Part shown: one piece after another, positions 7,978-17,249 of the stretch
Layout of the letters: each line of letters starts with the position of its first letter
Position numbering within the stretch: position 1 is the first letter of the stretch
Assembly: GCA_022819745.1 (NCBI GenBank)
Contig: JAJEGS010000039.1
Span: 248,001-312,000 of the forward strand
Length of the DNA: 64,000 nt
Origin: Candidatus Latescibacterota bacterium
GTDB lineage: Bacteria > Latescibacterota > UBA2968 > UBA8231
Direction of reading: 5' to 3'
Notes under the pieces: model-generated
What the model was told of the DNA's origin: nothing
The model's database searches: none
What the model saw: the letters and a program-made list of their open reading frames with translations, nothing else
Position numbers and translations under genes: made by a program

Positions 7978-10047
7978 CTAACCCCAGAAAATCACATTGC
8001 CGACCGTGCCAGTAAAATGATCGATGACTAAGAAGATGCCGCCCGGCAGCAGTTGCCCCAAGATCAGGCCCATAAAAAACGGCCTAGTCTGGTGGTAGCG
8101 GTCGGCACCGCCGTACTTCAGCACTAGGACTTTGATAAACCAAGCCAAAAACATATTGAACCACAGGTGGTCCATAATCCAAGTCGGCCCAACAGGATAG
8201 CCCAAAGGATGCAGGGGCCACCAAGCGTAGTGCCACCGGGCCACAGTCAAGCCCAGCATGATGGCCGCGCCCAAACCCATGTTGACCCAGCCCCACAGGT
8301 GCAACTCGCTCGGATAGCGCAGCAGGCCCTCGACATAGCGGTAGGGCGCTTCGCGGCTGACCGTGCCCCGCAAATTGAGATTGCCGTGCTCGTAGCTCAG
8401 CTCCAAAATCATCCAAGTCGAAGCCGCTAGCGCCACGGCTATAGCCACCACCATAGCCCAGAACAAAGGCCGACGACTCGGCTGAGCTCGCCGAAGTCGC
8501 CCTCGGCTCAGTTCCCCGCTCAGTTTCAGACTGTTGGCACAGGAGGCCATGACAAAGCTGCGGACATTAGCCGTCCAGATATAGGTGCTGGCCAGCAAGA
8601 CCAAGCCCGGTGCCCCCAGCGCCGATGAGCCTACCGCAGAGATGAGAATGCCAGCCGGCACCACGGGCGGCGCACCGTCGGACAAACCGCCCTCAGCTAC
8701 TATACGGGTAAAGGCGACGAAAAGGGCTCCGGCCAGAAATAGCAACGCCGCGCCGGCCCACACCGGCAATCCAGCCAGCCACAGCCAGCCGACCATGATC
8801 GCCGTGCCGACGACGAGAATGATCACCGCCGCCCGGTACGACAGGATTTCATCGGCGTCGTCAATAGCCGGATCGCCGGACCAAGCCTTGCGCCAAACCG
8901 CGGCCAAATGGCGGCGAGCAGCCCACAAGCCGCCGAGGAACAGAACCAGCATAGCGCCCATAGCGTGATAGACCTGTAGCGTGTGCCCGATGCCGTGGCC
9001 ACTGCCCAAGCTGGGCGCATTGCCTACGCCGAGGATGGCGAAAGTGCCGCGCAAGACGTTGGCCAACAAATTGAAAACCCACAGACTGAGCGCGACTTCG
9101 GTTTTGAGGAAATAGAAAAAACCGAGGATGTGGAAGCGGAAGATGATATACAGCTTAGAGGTGCCGCGCATGATCGACAGTTCTTGGTGGAACAAATCGA
9201 CGCCGCTAGCGAATTGCACGCCTTCCGGGAAGTAGGCGTACAGGCCGTGCAGCGTGCTCCAAGTGGCGGCCAGCGCAAAGCCGATCCACATCCCCCGATT
9301 CTTAAAAAAGGGCGGCCAGCGCTCGCTGCCCTCCCCCATGGCAGTCATGGCCAGCGGCACTTGCACCAGCGGATAGACGAGGCGCTCGTTGTCGATCCAC
9401 TGCCGCCGCAGAACGACCATGATCGCGATCATCACCAAGAAGAGCGACCAGACAAACGGCTGCCACGCCGCCAGCGCCAGCAGCCAAGCCTCCCACGGCA
9501 CCACGTAATCGGCTCCCATCCCCTCAAAGAAAAACTGGGCGTCGCCGAGTTGGCGCGGCATCATCCAGTGGGGAATGTGGGGGTGGATGAGACTCTGCCA
9601 ATCGTTTTCGGGCGTGGCATAGTAAAAGGGAGCGGCGAGTTGGCTGATGATCTTCGAGGTAAAAACGATGGGGATGGGCGAGGCCATCACCATCATGACA
9701 TAAACCAGCAGCAATTCGCCTCGGCGCAAACCCTGCGTCCCGCACAATTTGAGCAGGGGATTGATCAGACCCGTCAGCAGGGCCAGCAAGCAAACCGCGC
9801 CGACCGTGCTAAAGCCCAAGGCCATGAAGGAGCCTTGCAAGTACAGGGTGCTATAGGCCACGCCGCCGCCGATGAAAGCGGCCAAAAAGGTGCCCAAGGC
9901 AAAGGCCCGGAGCGTAAAGGCCGAACCAGCCTCTTCTGCGGCAGGCTCCGGGTCGGGCGGCTCTAGGTCCAGCCGCGAGCGAAAGGCGGCGGGTAGAAGC
10001 CGTCCGACTCTGCCTGGCTCAGGTGTGGTAAGATCGGTCGCCGGCAT
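7978..10047 (-). CDS. Large polytopic membrane protein (DUF6785/DUF6784-like)
   Basis: The 689-residue protein has a hydrophilic, Pro/Glu-rich N-terminal 45 residues followed by at least twelve hydrophobic stretches, for example LGTFLAAFIGGGVAYSTLYL near residue 52 and AAVIILVVGTAIMVGWLWL near residue 408. Its length and arrangement resemble the DUF6785 plus DUF6784 membrane proteins common in uncultured phyla, and more distantly oligopeptide transporters (OPT). I recall no experimentally defined function for that group. It is an integral inner-membrane protein and may be a transporter. Only a weak purine-rich stretch precedes the ATG. Confidence 0.65.
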   Translation of the reverse strand: MPATDLTTPEPGRVGRLLPAAFRSRLDLEPPDPEPAAEEAGSAFTLRAFALGTFLAAFIGGGVAYSTLYLQGSFMALGFSTVGAVCLLALLTGLINPLLKLCGTQGLRRGELLLVYVMMVMASPIPIVFTSKIISQLAAPFYYATPENDWQSLIHPHIPHWMMPRQLGDAQFFFEGMGADYVVPWEAWLLALAAWQPFVWSLFLVMIAIMVVLRRQWIDNERLVYPLVQVPLAMTAMGEGSERWPPFFKNRGMWIGFALAATWSTLHGLYAYFPEGVQFASGVDLFHQELSIMRGTSKLYIIFRFHILGFFYFLKTEVALSLWVFNLLANVLRGTFAILGVGNAPSLGSGHGIGHTLQVYHAMGAMLVLFLGGLWAARRHLAAVWRKAWSGDPAIDDADEILSYRAAVIILVVGTAIMVGWLWLAGLPVWAGAALLFLAGALFVAFTRIVAEGGLSDGAPPVVPAGILISAVGSSALGAPGLVLLASTYIWTANVRSFVMASCANSLKLSGELSRGRLRRAQPSRRPLFWAMVVAIAVALAASTWMILELSYEHGNLNLRGTVSREAPYRYVEGLLRYPSELHLWGWVNMGLGAAIMLGLTVARWHYAWWPLHPLGYPVGPTWIMDHLWFNMFLAWFIKVLVLKYGGADRYHQTRPFFMGLILGQLLPGGIFLVIDHFTGTVGNVIFWG

Positions 10048-10088
10048 TGTAAATCCGCTTTGAAGGAAGGCCGGACGAAGTCACAGTT

Positions 10089-10829
10089 TTAGTTTTGGCC
10101 CGCGGAAGCGAACCGCTCTGCGAGCAGGCGGGGCAGTTCGCCTAGGTGGGCTATTTGGTCGTATTGCTGGCGCTCGGCCTCCGAAGGATCGACGCGTTCG
10201 TGGAGCCAAGTGGTGTAGTACGGCACATAGACGGCGTGCCCACCCAAGGCGACGACGGGCAGGATATCCGACTTGAGCGAATTGCCCACCATGCAAAAGT
10301 CGGACGGACGGATGCCGTGTCGCTGTAGCAGACCCGCGTAGGTCTCCTCGTTTTTTTCGCTGACGATTTCGATATGGGTAAAATGGTCAGCCAAACCGGA
10401 GCGGGCGATCTTAGCTTCTTGGTCAAACAAATCGCCCTTGGTCAGCAGCATCAGGGGACAAGTTCTGGACAGATGGGTGAGCACTTCCTCGACGTGCGGC
10501 AGCGGTTCAATGGGCATTTGCAGCATCTCTTTGCCATAGTCCAAAATCTGGCGGATTTGCTGCCCCGTTACCGCGCCCTTCGTCAGGTCGAGGGCCGTTT
10601 CTATCATGGACAAGGTGAACCCTTTGATCCCGTAGCCAAAGTGAGCCAAGTTTCGCATTTCGGTCTCGTCCAACTCCCGCTCGGTCCACGTCGGATCGCA
10701 GTCGGAGGCCAACAGATTCTTAAAGCGGTCTTTGGCCGTTTCAAAGTAAATCTCGTTTTCCCACAAGGTGTCGTCGGCGTCAAAAGCAATCAGGGCGGGC
10801 ATGGCGGAGTGGGCCGAACGCTCGCCCAT
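10089..10829 (-). CDS. HAD-superfamily phosphatase-like hydrolase
   Basis: HAD motifs are in order: the nucleophile motif IAFDADDTLWENE near residue 12, motif II MLLTKGD (Thr) near the middle, a Lys in the LFDQEAK region, and motif IV MVGNSLKSDILP. The cap is helical, so it belongs to the class I group that contains phosphoglycolate phosphatase-like enzymes. The predicted reaction is hydrolysis of a small phosphorylated metabolite in the cytoplasm; the substrate is unknown. I chose the ATG at 10829 because it overlaps the stop of the upstream gene as TGATG, suggesting translational coupling. A GTG at 10832 and a Met at 10802 (MPALIAFDADD) are alternatives. Confidence 0.8.
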   Translation of the reverse strand: MGERSAHSAMPALIAFDADDTLWENEIYFETAKDRFKNLLASDCDPTWTERELDETEMRNLAHFGYGIKGFTLSMIETALDLTKGAVTGQQIRQILDYGKEMLQMPIEPLPHVEEVLTHLSRTCPLMLLTKGDLFDQEAKIARSGLADHFTHIEIVSEKNEETYAGLLQRHGIRPSDFCMVGNSLKSDILPVVALGGHAVYVPYYTTWLHERVDPSEAERQQYDQIAHLGELPRLLAERFASAGQN

Positions 10830-11230
10830 CACAGATGCAGCAGCGGCTGGTCGGGAGAAAGGGGATTGGGGATCAGTTTTTGCCCTGCAAGGTCAATGTG
10901 CCAGTCCATTTCTTCGAGCGGAACGGCCCCTAACAGCGGTTGGGTGCCACGAGGCAATTCAATGGCTCTGACCTGACATACTCGTCCCTGAACTTCGAGC
11001 TCGACCATGCCCAAGACGCGGCATTCGCGCTGGGTGCCATCCGCAGTAACTACGCGCATAGCCCCCAACTCTTCGAGCTTGAGCGAATCCATGATTTCAG
11101 CGGGCAGTGCCAACTCAGCCGCACCGAAATCCACCAGCATGTCACAGGAGACTTCTCGCCCCTGTTTCCCCGGCGGCAAGAACCGATTCTGCCAGTTTCT
11201 CATTTTGGCGGAAACGCGAAAGATGCCCAT
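10829..11230 (-). CDS. Retropepsin-like (clan AA) aspartic protease homolog with altered active-site motif
   Basis: The start at 11230 is fixed by a strong GGAGGA ribosome-binding site eight bases upstream, giving 133 residues. MLVDFGAAELALP (about residues 31-43) sits where clan AA proteases have VDTGAxxxxLP, and the later segments LGMVELEVQGR and LLGAVPLEEMDWHID match the remaining conserved strands of that family. The usual D-[ST]-G reads D-F-G (Asp34, Gly36), so the Thr/Ser that supports the catalytic Asp is lost and activity is uncertain. Retropepsin-type enzymes work as dimers. The stop overlaps the next gene's ATG, so the pair is co-transcribed. Confidence 0.7.
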   Translation of the reverse strand: MGIFRVSAKMRNWQNRFLPPGKQGREVSCDMLVDFGAAELALPAEIMDSLKLEELGAMRVVTADGTQRECRVLGMVELEVQGRVCQVRAIELPRGTQPLLGAVPLEEMDWHIDLAGQKLIPNPLSPDQPLLHL

Positions 11231-11353
11231 TAGCTTATCCTCCGTAGTGTCGTTTTCAAATAATACGTTATAGATTATGAATACCTTTGACCCGCGCAAG
11301 GTCGGCTTCGTCTGAACCCCGAAGTCCTCACCCTCTTCACAATGAGCTAGCTC

Positions 11354-14300
11354 ATGCCGACGCATCGACTCCGCTTCTTGCCTTTTCTGTCCGTCCTACT
11401 ATGGATCGCCCTGCCCAACGGAGCTTGGGCACAATCCCAAGCGACCACCGGCGTAATCCGTGGCTCTGTCTGGGACCAGTTTGGCAACCCCATCGCCAAC
11501 GCCACCATCGCGCTCAAGGAAACCCGCACCAATTACGAGCGCACCCTTACCTCGTCCGACTTAGGGCTGTTCACCGCGACCTTGTTGCCCCTCGGCTCCT
11601 ACGACGTGACGGTACAGGCAGCCGGACAGGCCGAAGTGCGGCAGACCGGGGTGCAAGTGCGCGTCGGCGCGACCGTGGAATTGATCGTCAAAATGCTGCC
11701 GCAGATGGAGGAAATGGTCGTCGAGGCGGCCTTGTCCACAGTGGATATCACCCAGAGCGAGCCGGCCACGCGCCTGCCCGAAGAGGCCGTGCAGGACCTG
11801 CCCAACAACGGGCGCAACTTCCTCAACCTGACGCTGTTGACACCGGGGGTGGCCATCGTCCAAGGCCCCGACGGCGACGAGCTGAGCATTGGCGGCCAGC
11901 GCGGCATTCACAACAACATCTCAGTGGATGGCGCTGATTTTAACAACCCCTTCTTCGGCGAGCAGCGCGGCGGCCAGCGCCCAGCCTTCACCTTTAACTT
12001 GGACGCAGTGGAGGAAATGGTGGTGGTGCCGCAGGGGGCCAACGCGGAATTCGGCCGCTCCAGCGGCGGCTTTGTCAACGTCATCACCAAATCGGGCACC
12101 AACCAGTTGCACGGCTCCGTGCATTTTTTCGGCAAAAACGACGCCCTGTCGGGCACGGCGCGGCACGAGGGCCTAGAGCGCACGCCGGATTTTAGCCAGG
12201 GACAGTTCGGCTTCACTATGGGCGGGCCGCTGATAAAGGACCGGGCCTTTTTCTTTACCGCCTACGACCAACAGGTTTTTCGCGACACCAAGCAGAGCGA
12301 TAGCGAGCGCATCGATCCCCGGCTGCGCGCATTCATGGACGAGCAATTCAGCGGAGCGCTAGCCGGCGACTATGGGCCGATTGACCGCACCAACGACGCC
12401 CGCGCCTTTCTCGCCAAGATCGACGCCCGCCTCTCGGATGCACACTACGCCACCTTCAAATACAATTACACTTGGTCCGAACAGGAAAACGGCACCTTTG
12501 ACGTGGACTCGTGGACGCGCAGCGCCAACGCCGTAGAACAGGACTGGTCCCACGCCTTCAATGGCAGCCTGCTGTCGCTGCTGTCCGCTACCACTACCAA
12601 CGAGTTCCGCTTCCAAGTCTCCCGAGAGGATCGCCCGCGTCCCTACCTTGGCCCGGACAACCCCAACACCGGACGCCCCTTCCCCGATACGGGCATGGAT
12701 TTTGTCCACGGCTATCGCTTCGGCATGCCGTTCTTCATTCCGGTCGAGTACTACGACACCCGCATCCAAGCGCTCGACAACATCTCCGTGACCAAGGGCA
12801 ATCACTTAATCAAAGCTGGGATCGAGTGGAACCGCGTCGAATCCGTGCAAACCTTCATCGGCTTCGCCAATGGCCGCTACATCTTCAGCTCGGTAGATGG
12901 ATTTCTCAACTTCGTCGAGCAGGGCAACGGCTACGTCGAATGCTCCGATGGCAGCACCAGCACCACCGGAGCCTGCCCTGACGGGACGGGTATCTCCGGG
13001 CCGGTCCTGCTCTATTTGCAGCAATCCGGCGTCGGCGGCCTGACCGTGGAAGAAGCGGGCACCCAGAGTATCCCGCAGCACGAATTAGCCCTGTTCGTGC
13101 AAGACAGTTGGCAGCCCTCGAACAAGCTGACGCTCAACTATGGCCTGCGCTGGGAAGCGCAAATTCAGCCCGATGTGCTCACTGATCCAGACGAGGTCTT
13201 TTTCGCCGATTTCATCGGCAAAACAGTGACCAACGAGACGGGCACCTACGAATTCCCCTCCAACGGCACCATTCCCTCGGACTGGGACATGTTCCAGCCG
13301 CGCCTAGGAGTGGCCTACGATGTACACGGCGACAACAAGACCTTGCTGCGCGGCAGCGCTGGGATCTACTACGCCCGCATCCCGGGCTTAAACTTGGCCA
13401 GCACGCGTTCGACCAATGGCTCGCGCGGGCAATCCATCTTCCGCGCCAGCGCCCTGACGCCCATTTTGGGACCGCCGCCGACCTACGGCGAATTGCTACC
13501 CACGCCCCAAGGCGATCCCTTCCTGCCCAGCATCTTTGTCTTCGATCAGAATTTCGAAAACCCGCGCACCATCAGCACAAACGTCGGCATCGAACGCGAA
13601 TTACATGCGTCCGGTCTGGTCGGCTCCTTTGGGTACACCTACGCCCGCACCGACAAGCTGACGCGCTTCGTCAACCGCAACGACGCCATCTTCGGCTCGC
13701 CGTGGGAGCCGGGCCTAGGACCCGATGGCAGCAACGGCATCGGCGATTTGACCGTGGTTGAGAGCACGGCCAAGTCGCGCTACCACGGCCTCAGCTTCGG
13801 CTTGCGGCAGATGGTGCACGACGACTTGCAATTCCAGTTCAACTACACATTGTCGTGGGACAAGTCCGACGACGACAACGAGCGCGATCCCTTCACCTTC
13901 CGCTACGTCGATGCGACCCAACTAGAGCGCGAATGGGGCTATTCAGACCGCGACCAGCGCCACCGCTTCAATGCGTGGGCCTTGGCCGCCTTGCCCGGCG
14001 GCATCTTGCTCAACCAGCGCCTGAGCTACTATTCGGCGCAGCCCGTCTCCGCATCCTGCGCGGGCGACCGCTCGACCAACCCGTGGGGCGCGGCCTCCGA
14101 CCGAATCTGCAACGACGGTAGCATCACGGCGCGCAACACCCTGCGCAAAGACAATGAATTTTTCTCCTATGACGTGCGCCTGTCGCGGCCCATTCCGGTG
14201 GACAGCGGCCAGTTAGAAGCCATCGTCGAGGTCTTCAACCTGCTCAACACGGACAACTTCCGCGATCCCTCTAGCGTCGGTCTCCTGTTCAATTTCGACG

Positions 14301-14365
14301 GCACCGTGCAGTCGGGCTTGGGCGATCCGCGCCAAGTACAGGTCGGCTTGCGCTACGTCTATTGA
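11354..14365 (+). CDS. Oar-like TonB-dependent outer-membrane receptor
   Basis: The 1003-residue protein begins with a signal peptide ending near AWAQ, then a carboxypeptidase-regulatory-like beta-sandwich (about 33-115: VIRGSVWDQFGNPIANATIAL), a plug domain (about 125-245: LPNNGRNFLNLTLLTPGV, AEFGRSSGGFVNVITKSGTN) and a 22-strand-type barrel to the C-terminal GLRYVY ending in an aromatic residue. This is the Oar-like layout common in Acidobacteria and Myxococcota. It should sit in the outer membrane and import a TonB-driven substrate or take part in protein export; the ligand is unknown. It is divergent from the retropepsin/HAD pair, and its promoter must lie in the short region before 11354. 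Confidence 0.85.
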   Translation: MPTHRLRFLPFLSVLLWIALPNGAWAQSQATTGVIRGSVWDQFGNPIANATIALKETRTNYERTLTSSDLGLFTATLLPLGSYDVTVQAAGQAEVRQTGVQVRVGATVELIVKMLPQMEEMVVEAALSTVDITQSEPATRLPEEAVQDLPNNGRNFLNLTLLTPGVAIVQGPDGDELSIGGQRGIHNNISVDGADFNNPFFGEQRGGQRPAFTFNLDAVEEMVVVPQGANAEFGRSSGGFVNVITKSGTNQLHGSVHFFGKNDALSGTARHEGLERTPDFSQGQFGFTMGGPLIKDRAFFFTAYDQQVFRDTKQSDSERIDPRLRAFMDEQFSGALAGDYGPIDRTNDARAFLAKIDARLSDAHYATFKYNYTWSEQENGTFDVDSWTRSANAVEQDWSHAFNGSLLSLLSATTTNEFRFQVSREDRPRPYLGPDNPNTGRPFPDTGMDFVHGYRFGMPFFIPVEYYDTRIQALDNISVTKGNHLIKAGIEWNRVESVQTFIGFANGRYIFSSVDGFLNFVEQGNGYVECSDGSTSTTGACPDGTGISGPVLLYLQQSGVGGLTVEEAGTQSIPQHELALFVQDSWQPSNKLTLNYGLRWEAQIQPDVLTDPDEVFFADFIGKTVTNETGTYEFPSNGTIPSDWDMFQPRLGVAYDVHGDNKTLLRGSAGIYYARIPGLNLASTRSTNGSRGQSIFRASALTPILGPPPTYGELLPTPQGDPFLPSIFVFDQNFENPRTISTNVGIERELHASGLVGSFGYTYARTDKLTRFVNRNDAIFGSPWEPGLGPDGSNGIGDLTVVESTAKSRYHGLSFGLRQMVHDDLQFQFNYTLSWDKSDDDNERDPFTFRYVDATQLEREWGYSDRDQRHRFNAWALAALPGGILLNQRLSYYSAQPVSASCAGDRSTNPWGAASDRICNDGSITARNTLRKDNEFFSYDVRLSRPIPVDSGQLEAIVEVFNLLNTDNFRDPSSVGLLFNFDGTVQSGLGDPRQVQVGLRYVY

Positions 14366-14374
14366 ATGGCGCGT

Positions 14375-14403
14375 TTGACGATTTACCTCTTTTGTATGTT
14401 AAT
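14375..14403 (+). promoter_or_regulatory. Candidate sigma70-type promoter for the toxin-antitoxin operon
   Basis: TTGACG (14375-14380) is separated by 17 bases from GTTAAT (14398-14403), with the toxin ATG 18 bases further on. The match to consensus is partial. Confidence 0.35.
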
Positions 14404-14420
14404 AACAGCTTTGATTCATT

Positions 14421-14795
14421 ATGCCAGAAATACGGGTTGTATTCTACAAGGAAGCCAATGGAAGCGTACCAACGCAGACCTGGTTAAATCGCCTTAACCG
14501 TCGGGCTCAAGCGAAATGCAGATGGTTGATTGAACGTCTGCAAGAGCGGGGGCACGAATGCAGGCGTCCGCAAGCTGATTACTTACGAGATGAGATTTAT
14601 GAACTGAGAACTCGAATGGGAAATGTGCAGTATCGAATGCTCTATTTCTTTCACGGTAATGTTGCCGCTGTGATCGCTCACGGAATCACGAAGACTACGA
14701 CAGAGGTTCCACCCCGAGAAATCGAAAGAGCGATTAGACGGAAAAAGCAGTTTGAGCAAAACCCGGAACAACATATACAGGAGATTGAACTATGA
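14421..14795 (+). CDS. HigB/RelE-family toxin (phage Gp49-like)
   Basis: This 124-residue basic protein carries the pattern of the Gp49/HigB-like toxins: VVFYKEANGSVPTQTWLNRL at the N-terminus, then DEIYELRTRMGNVQYRMLYFFHGN and AHGITKTTTEVPPREIERAIRR. Known members cleave ribosome-bound mRNA; the conserved Arg residues in the ELR and QYRMLYF strands are present. The gene overlaps the downstream antitoxin by ATGA, the usual arrangement for toxin-first HigBA modules. The composition is AT-richer than the neighbours, consistent with recent acquisition. Confidence 0.85.
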   Translation: MPEIRVVFYKEANGSVPTQTWLNRLNRRAQAKCRWLIERLQERGHECRRPQADYLRDEIYELRTRMGNVQYRMLYFFHGNVAAVIAHGITKTTTEVPPREIERAIRRKKQFEQNPEQHIQEIEL

Positions 14796-15199
14796 AAGAC
14801 AAAAGAACCACAACATCCGCAGTAGAGATTCTCCACCACCTCTACTTCAAAAACGACCCCGAAATGATGCAAATGCTTAAAGCCGAACGAATCAAGGGAG
14901 ATATTGCTCAACTAATTTACGATCTTCGTCAAGCCGCATCGCTGAATCAAGAGCAGCTAGCTGAAAAGGTTGGAACAACAGCAAAAGTTATTGATAACCT
15001 TGAAATGACCGACTACGAAGACAACTTAATTGGCGACGCAGTTTTAATGCTTCAGCGTATCGCCAAAGCCGTTGGCAAGCAGGTTGATATTCCAAATGCA
15101 CCACTGACTATCGAGGCGATGCAGGAGGCCCGCAAGGGTGGCCTACCTCGATTCGACAGCGTGCAGACCCTCATAGACGATCTGCATGAGGAAAATTGA
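14792..15199 (+). CDS. XRE-family antitoxin with a RelB-like C-terminal tail
   Basis: Residues about 30-95 contain a helix-turn-helix of the XRE/Cro type (IYDLRQAASLNQEQLAEKVGTTAKVIDNLE). The last 30 residues (MQEARKGGLPRFDSVQTLIDDLHEEN region) look like the tail of RelB/DinJ antitoxins, which wraps the toxin. The protein should neutralise the preceding HigB-like toxin and autoregulate the operon through its DNA-binding domain. Its start overlaps the toxin stop by four bases. Its stop overlaps the TTG start of the outer-membrane protein gene that follows, so transcription probably continues into that gene. Confidence 0.8.
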   Translation: MKDKRTTTSAVEILHHLYFKNDPEMMQMLKAERIKGDIAQLIYDLRQAASLNQEQLAEKVGTTAKVIDNLEMTDYEDNLIGDAVLMLQRIAKAVGKQVDIPNAPLTIEAMQEARKGGLPRFDSVQTLIDDLHEEN

Positions 15200-16182
15200 G
15201 CGCACCAGCTAATTATCGACCGAATTCGCCCCGCCCACTGCGGCGTTGGATCCCGCTAGCGGCCCTCTTGCTGGCGATTGCCCCCGCCCAATTACATGCC
15301 GGCGCTTGGACGCAGGCCCCAGGCAGCATGTACTTCAAAATCGCCGGACTTTCCTTCCGCTCCCAAGATTATCTGGACGCCACCGGCGAGCGGCGGGAGC
15401 GAGTGGCAAAACCCAGCATGGAGGAATTGAGCGACGAGAGTATATCGGCCTACCTAGAATATGGTTTGCACGAGCGTTTGACCTTGGTGGCCACCCTGCC
15501 CTACAAGCGCTTGGTGTACAAGAATACCGAGGTGAAGGAGTTCAAAAGCGACGTTCTCGATACCACCATAACCCGCATCCACCCCGACGAAGTCCGCTCG
15601 GGCCTAGCCGATTTGGAACTGCGCCTGCGCTGGCGCTTGCTGCGCAATCCAGCGGTGGTCTCCCTAGCGCTGGGGGGCAAATTCCCTTTGGGCTACGACA
15701 TAGATCAAGACAGCATTGGCTCCCTCGACGCGGGCGGGCTTGGCTTGGGGCCGAGTCCAGTGGATGACGGCGCAGGTGCCGACAACAAGGTTCCCTTGGG
15801 CACGGGCGAGAGGGACGTCGACATACGCCTGTTGGTAGGCAAATCGCTGTACCCACTCCCGGGCTACTTGACGAGCACGGTCGGCTATCGCAAGCGGGGC
15901 GGAGCCTTCAGCGACGAATTCTTCTATGGCTTCGAGGCCGGCGTCACCTATAAACGTCTGCTAGTCAAAGGCGTAGTCGAAGGGATGCGCACCATGGGCG
16001 ACTGCGGCGCCATGGGACAAGGCGGTCTCGTCGGCGACCAAGACATCCTTAAGCTAGCCCCGGGGTTGATCTGGTCTCTCAGTAAGCACCTAGAACTAGG
16101 TGTCGATCTGTTCCACATCGCGGCTGGCTGCAATACCGCCGCGGGCACGACCTACGCCGTGGGGCTGGCTTTCAAGCGCTAA
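15196..16182 (+). CDS. Predicted outer-membrane beta-barrel protein
   Basis: The start is taken as TTG at 15196, six bases after GAGG, because the signal peptide (WIPLAALLLAIAPAQLHA) precedes any in-frame ATG. The mature part, about 285 residues, shows alternating amphipathic strands (YLEYGLHERLTLVATLPY, ADLELRLRWRLL, VVSLALGGKFPLGYD, YAVGLAFKR) and an aromatic/basic C-terminal strand, typical of small outer-membrane barrels such as transporter-like or MetA-pathway proteins. I do not recognise a specific family. The four-base overlap with an antitoxin gene is unusual and could be coincidental. Confidence 0.6.
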   Translation: MSAPANYRPNSPRPLRRWIPLAALLLAIAPAQLHAGAWTQAPGSMYFKIAGLSFRSQDYLDATGERRERVAKPSMEELSDESISAYLEYGLHERLTLVATLPYKRLVYKNTEVKEFKSDVLDTTITRIHPDEVRSGLADLELRLRWRLLRNPAVVSLALGGKFPLGYDIDQDSIGSLDAGGLGLGPSPVDDGAGADNKVPLGTGERDVDIRLLVGKSLYPLPGYLTSTVGYRKRGGAFSDEFFYGFEAGVTYKRLLVKGVVEGMRTMGDCGAMGQGGLVGDQDILKLAPGLIWSLSKHLELGVDLFHIAAGCNTAAGTTYAVGLAFKR

Positions 16183-16246
16183 AAAATCGCGGCTGCAGAG
16201 CCAATCTGTTATATTTTGGTCGTACTTCCATTGAAAGGAGGCCAAT

Positions 16247-17239
16247 ATGCCGCGCAAAAAATGGGAGATTCCCGAGCGTCAGGCCACCGACGAAGACGTC
16301 TATCTCAACCGCCGCAAGTTCATCCGGCGAGCCGGCTTGGGCACCATCGGCCTGCTCGCGGGATGCATCCCAGAAAAACTCCTCAATCCAGAAAAGCTCG
16401 TCGATACAACAAAATACCTCGACCCTGCGATCATCGAGCCAATCCCACCTTCAGAGTGGTATCCGGCCCCCACGAACGATGAGTTTTCCACGCTCGACCG
16501 ACCGCTCACCGACGAAGCGATAGCAGCCCTGTACAACAACTTCTATGAATTCTCCACCTCCAAGGATGTGTGGCGCTTCATAGACAATTTTGAGCCTGCC
16601 CCTTGGACGGTGGAAATAAGCGGCCTAGTGCCGGAGCCCAAGACCTACGACATCGACTACCTAATCGGCATCATGGATTTGGAAGAGCGCCTCTACCGCC
16701 ATCGCTGCGTCGAGGCTTGGTCCATGGCCATCCCGTGGACGGGCTTTCCCATGCGGGACCTCATCGACTTTGTCCAACCGCTATCATCGGCCCGCTACGT
16801 GCGCATGATCTCCTTCTTCAACCCCGAGGTGGCCCCAGTACAATGGGATCGCTCCGATTGGCCTTGGCCCTATACCGAGGGTCTGACCATGGAGGAAGCG
16901 ACCAATGAGTTGACTTTGCTGGTGACGGGCGTCTACGGCCACGAAATGCCCAAGCAACACGGTGCCCCCCTGCGCCTAGTGACGCCCTGGAAATACGGCT
17001 ATAAGGGTCTCAAGTCGATCACTAAAATCGAATTCACCAGCGAACAGCCAGCGACGTTTTGGAATACCCTAGCGCCCCACGAGTACGGCTTTATCTCCAA
17101 CGTCGAGCCTCAAGTCCCCCATCCTCGCTGGTCGCAAGCCAGGGAGCGCTTCATTTCCACCGATTTGAACCCAACCGAACTACGCGATACCCTCCCCTAC
17201 AACGGCTACGCAGAGTACGTCGCCCATTTGTACGAGTAA
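16247..17239 (+). CDS. msrP: Protein-methionine-sulfoxide reductase catalytic subunit MsrP (YedY)
   Basis: The 330-residue protein is close to the usual length of MsrP. It has a twin-arginine export signal (NRRKFIRRAGLGTIGLLAG, about residues 24-42) and the sulfite-oxidase-fold molybdopterin domain, with the Mo-coordinating Cys154 in YRHRCVEAWSM and the later motifs PWKYGYKGLKSI and FWNTLAPHEYGF. It would reduce oxidised methionine in periplasmic proteins. A perfect ribosome-binding site (GAAAGGAGGCC) precedes the ATG. The membrane heme partner MsrQ, often next door, is absent here, so electrons must come from elsewhere. Confidence 0.92.
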   Translation: MPRKKWEIPERQATDEDVYLNRRKFIRRAGLGTIGLLAGCIPEKLLNPEKLVDTTKYLDPAIIEPIPPSEWYPAPTNDEFSTLDRPLTDEAIAALYNNFYEFSTSKDVWRFIDNFEPAPWTVEISGLVPEPKTYDIDYLIGIMDLEERLYRHRCVEAWSMAIPWTGFPMRDLIDFVQPLSSARYVRMISFFNPEVAPVQWDRSDWPWPYTEGLTMEEATNELTLLVTGVYGHEMPKQHGAPLRLVTPWKYGYKGLKSITKIEFTSEQPATFWNTLAPHEYGFISNVEPQVPHPRWSQARERFISTDLNPTELRDTLPYNGYAEYVAHLYE

Positions 17240-17249
17240 GGAAGCCCTT

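Noticed and set aside
8983..9966. A 327-residue open frame on the plus strand
   Set aside because: It lies wholly opposite the polytopic membrane protein gene, has a His/Gln/Arg-rich composition typical of antisense frames and no ribosome-binding site.
12359..12805. Antisense frame inside the first TonB receptor
   Set aside because: A shadow of the receptor's codon pattern; no start signals or domain similarity.
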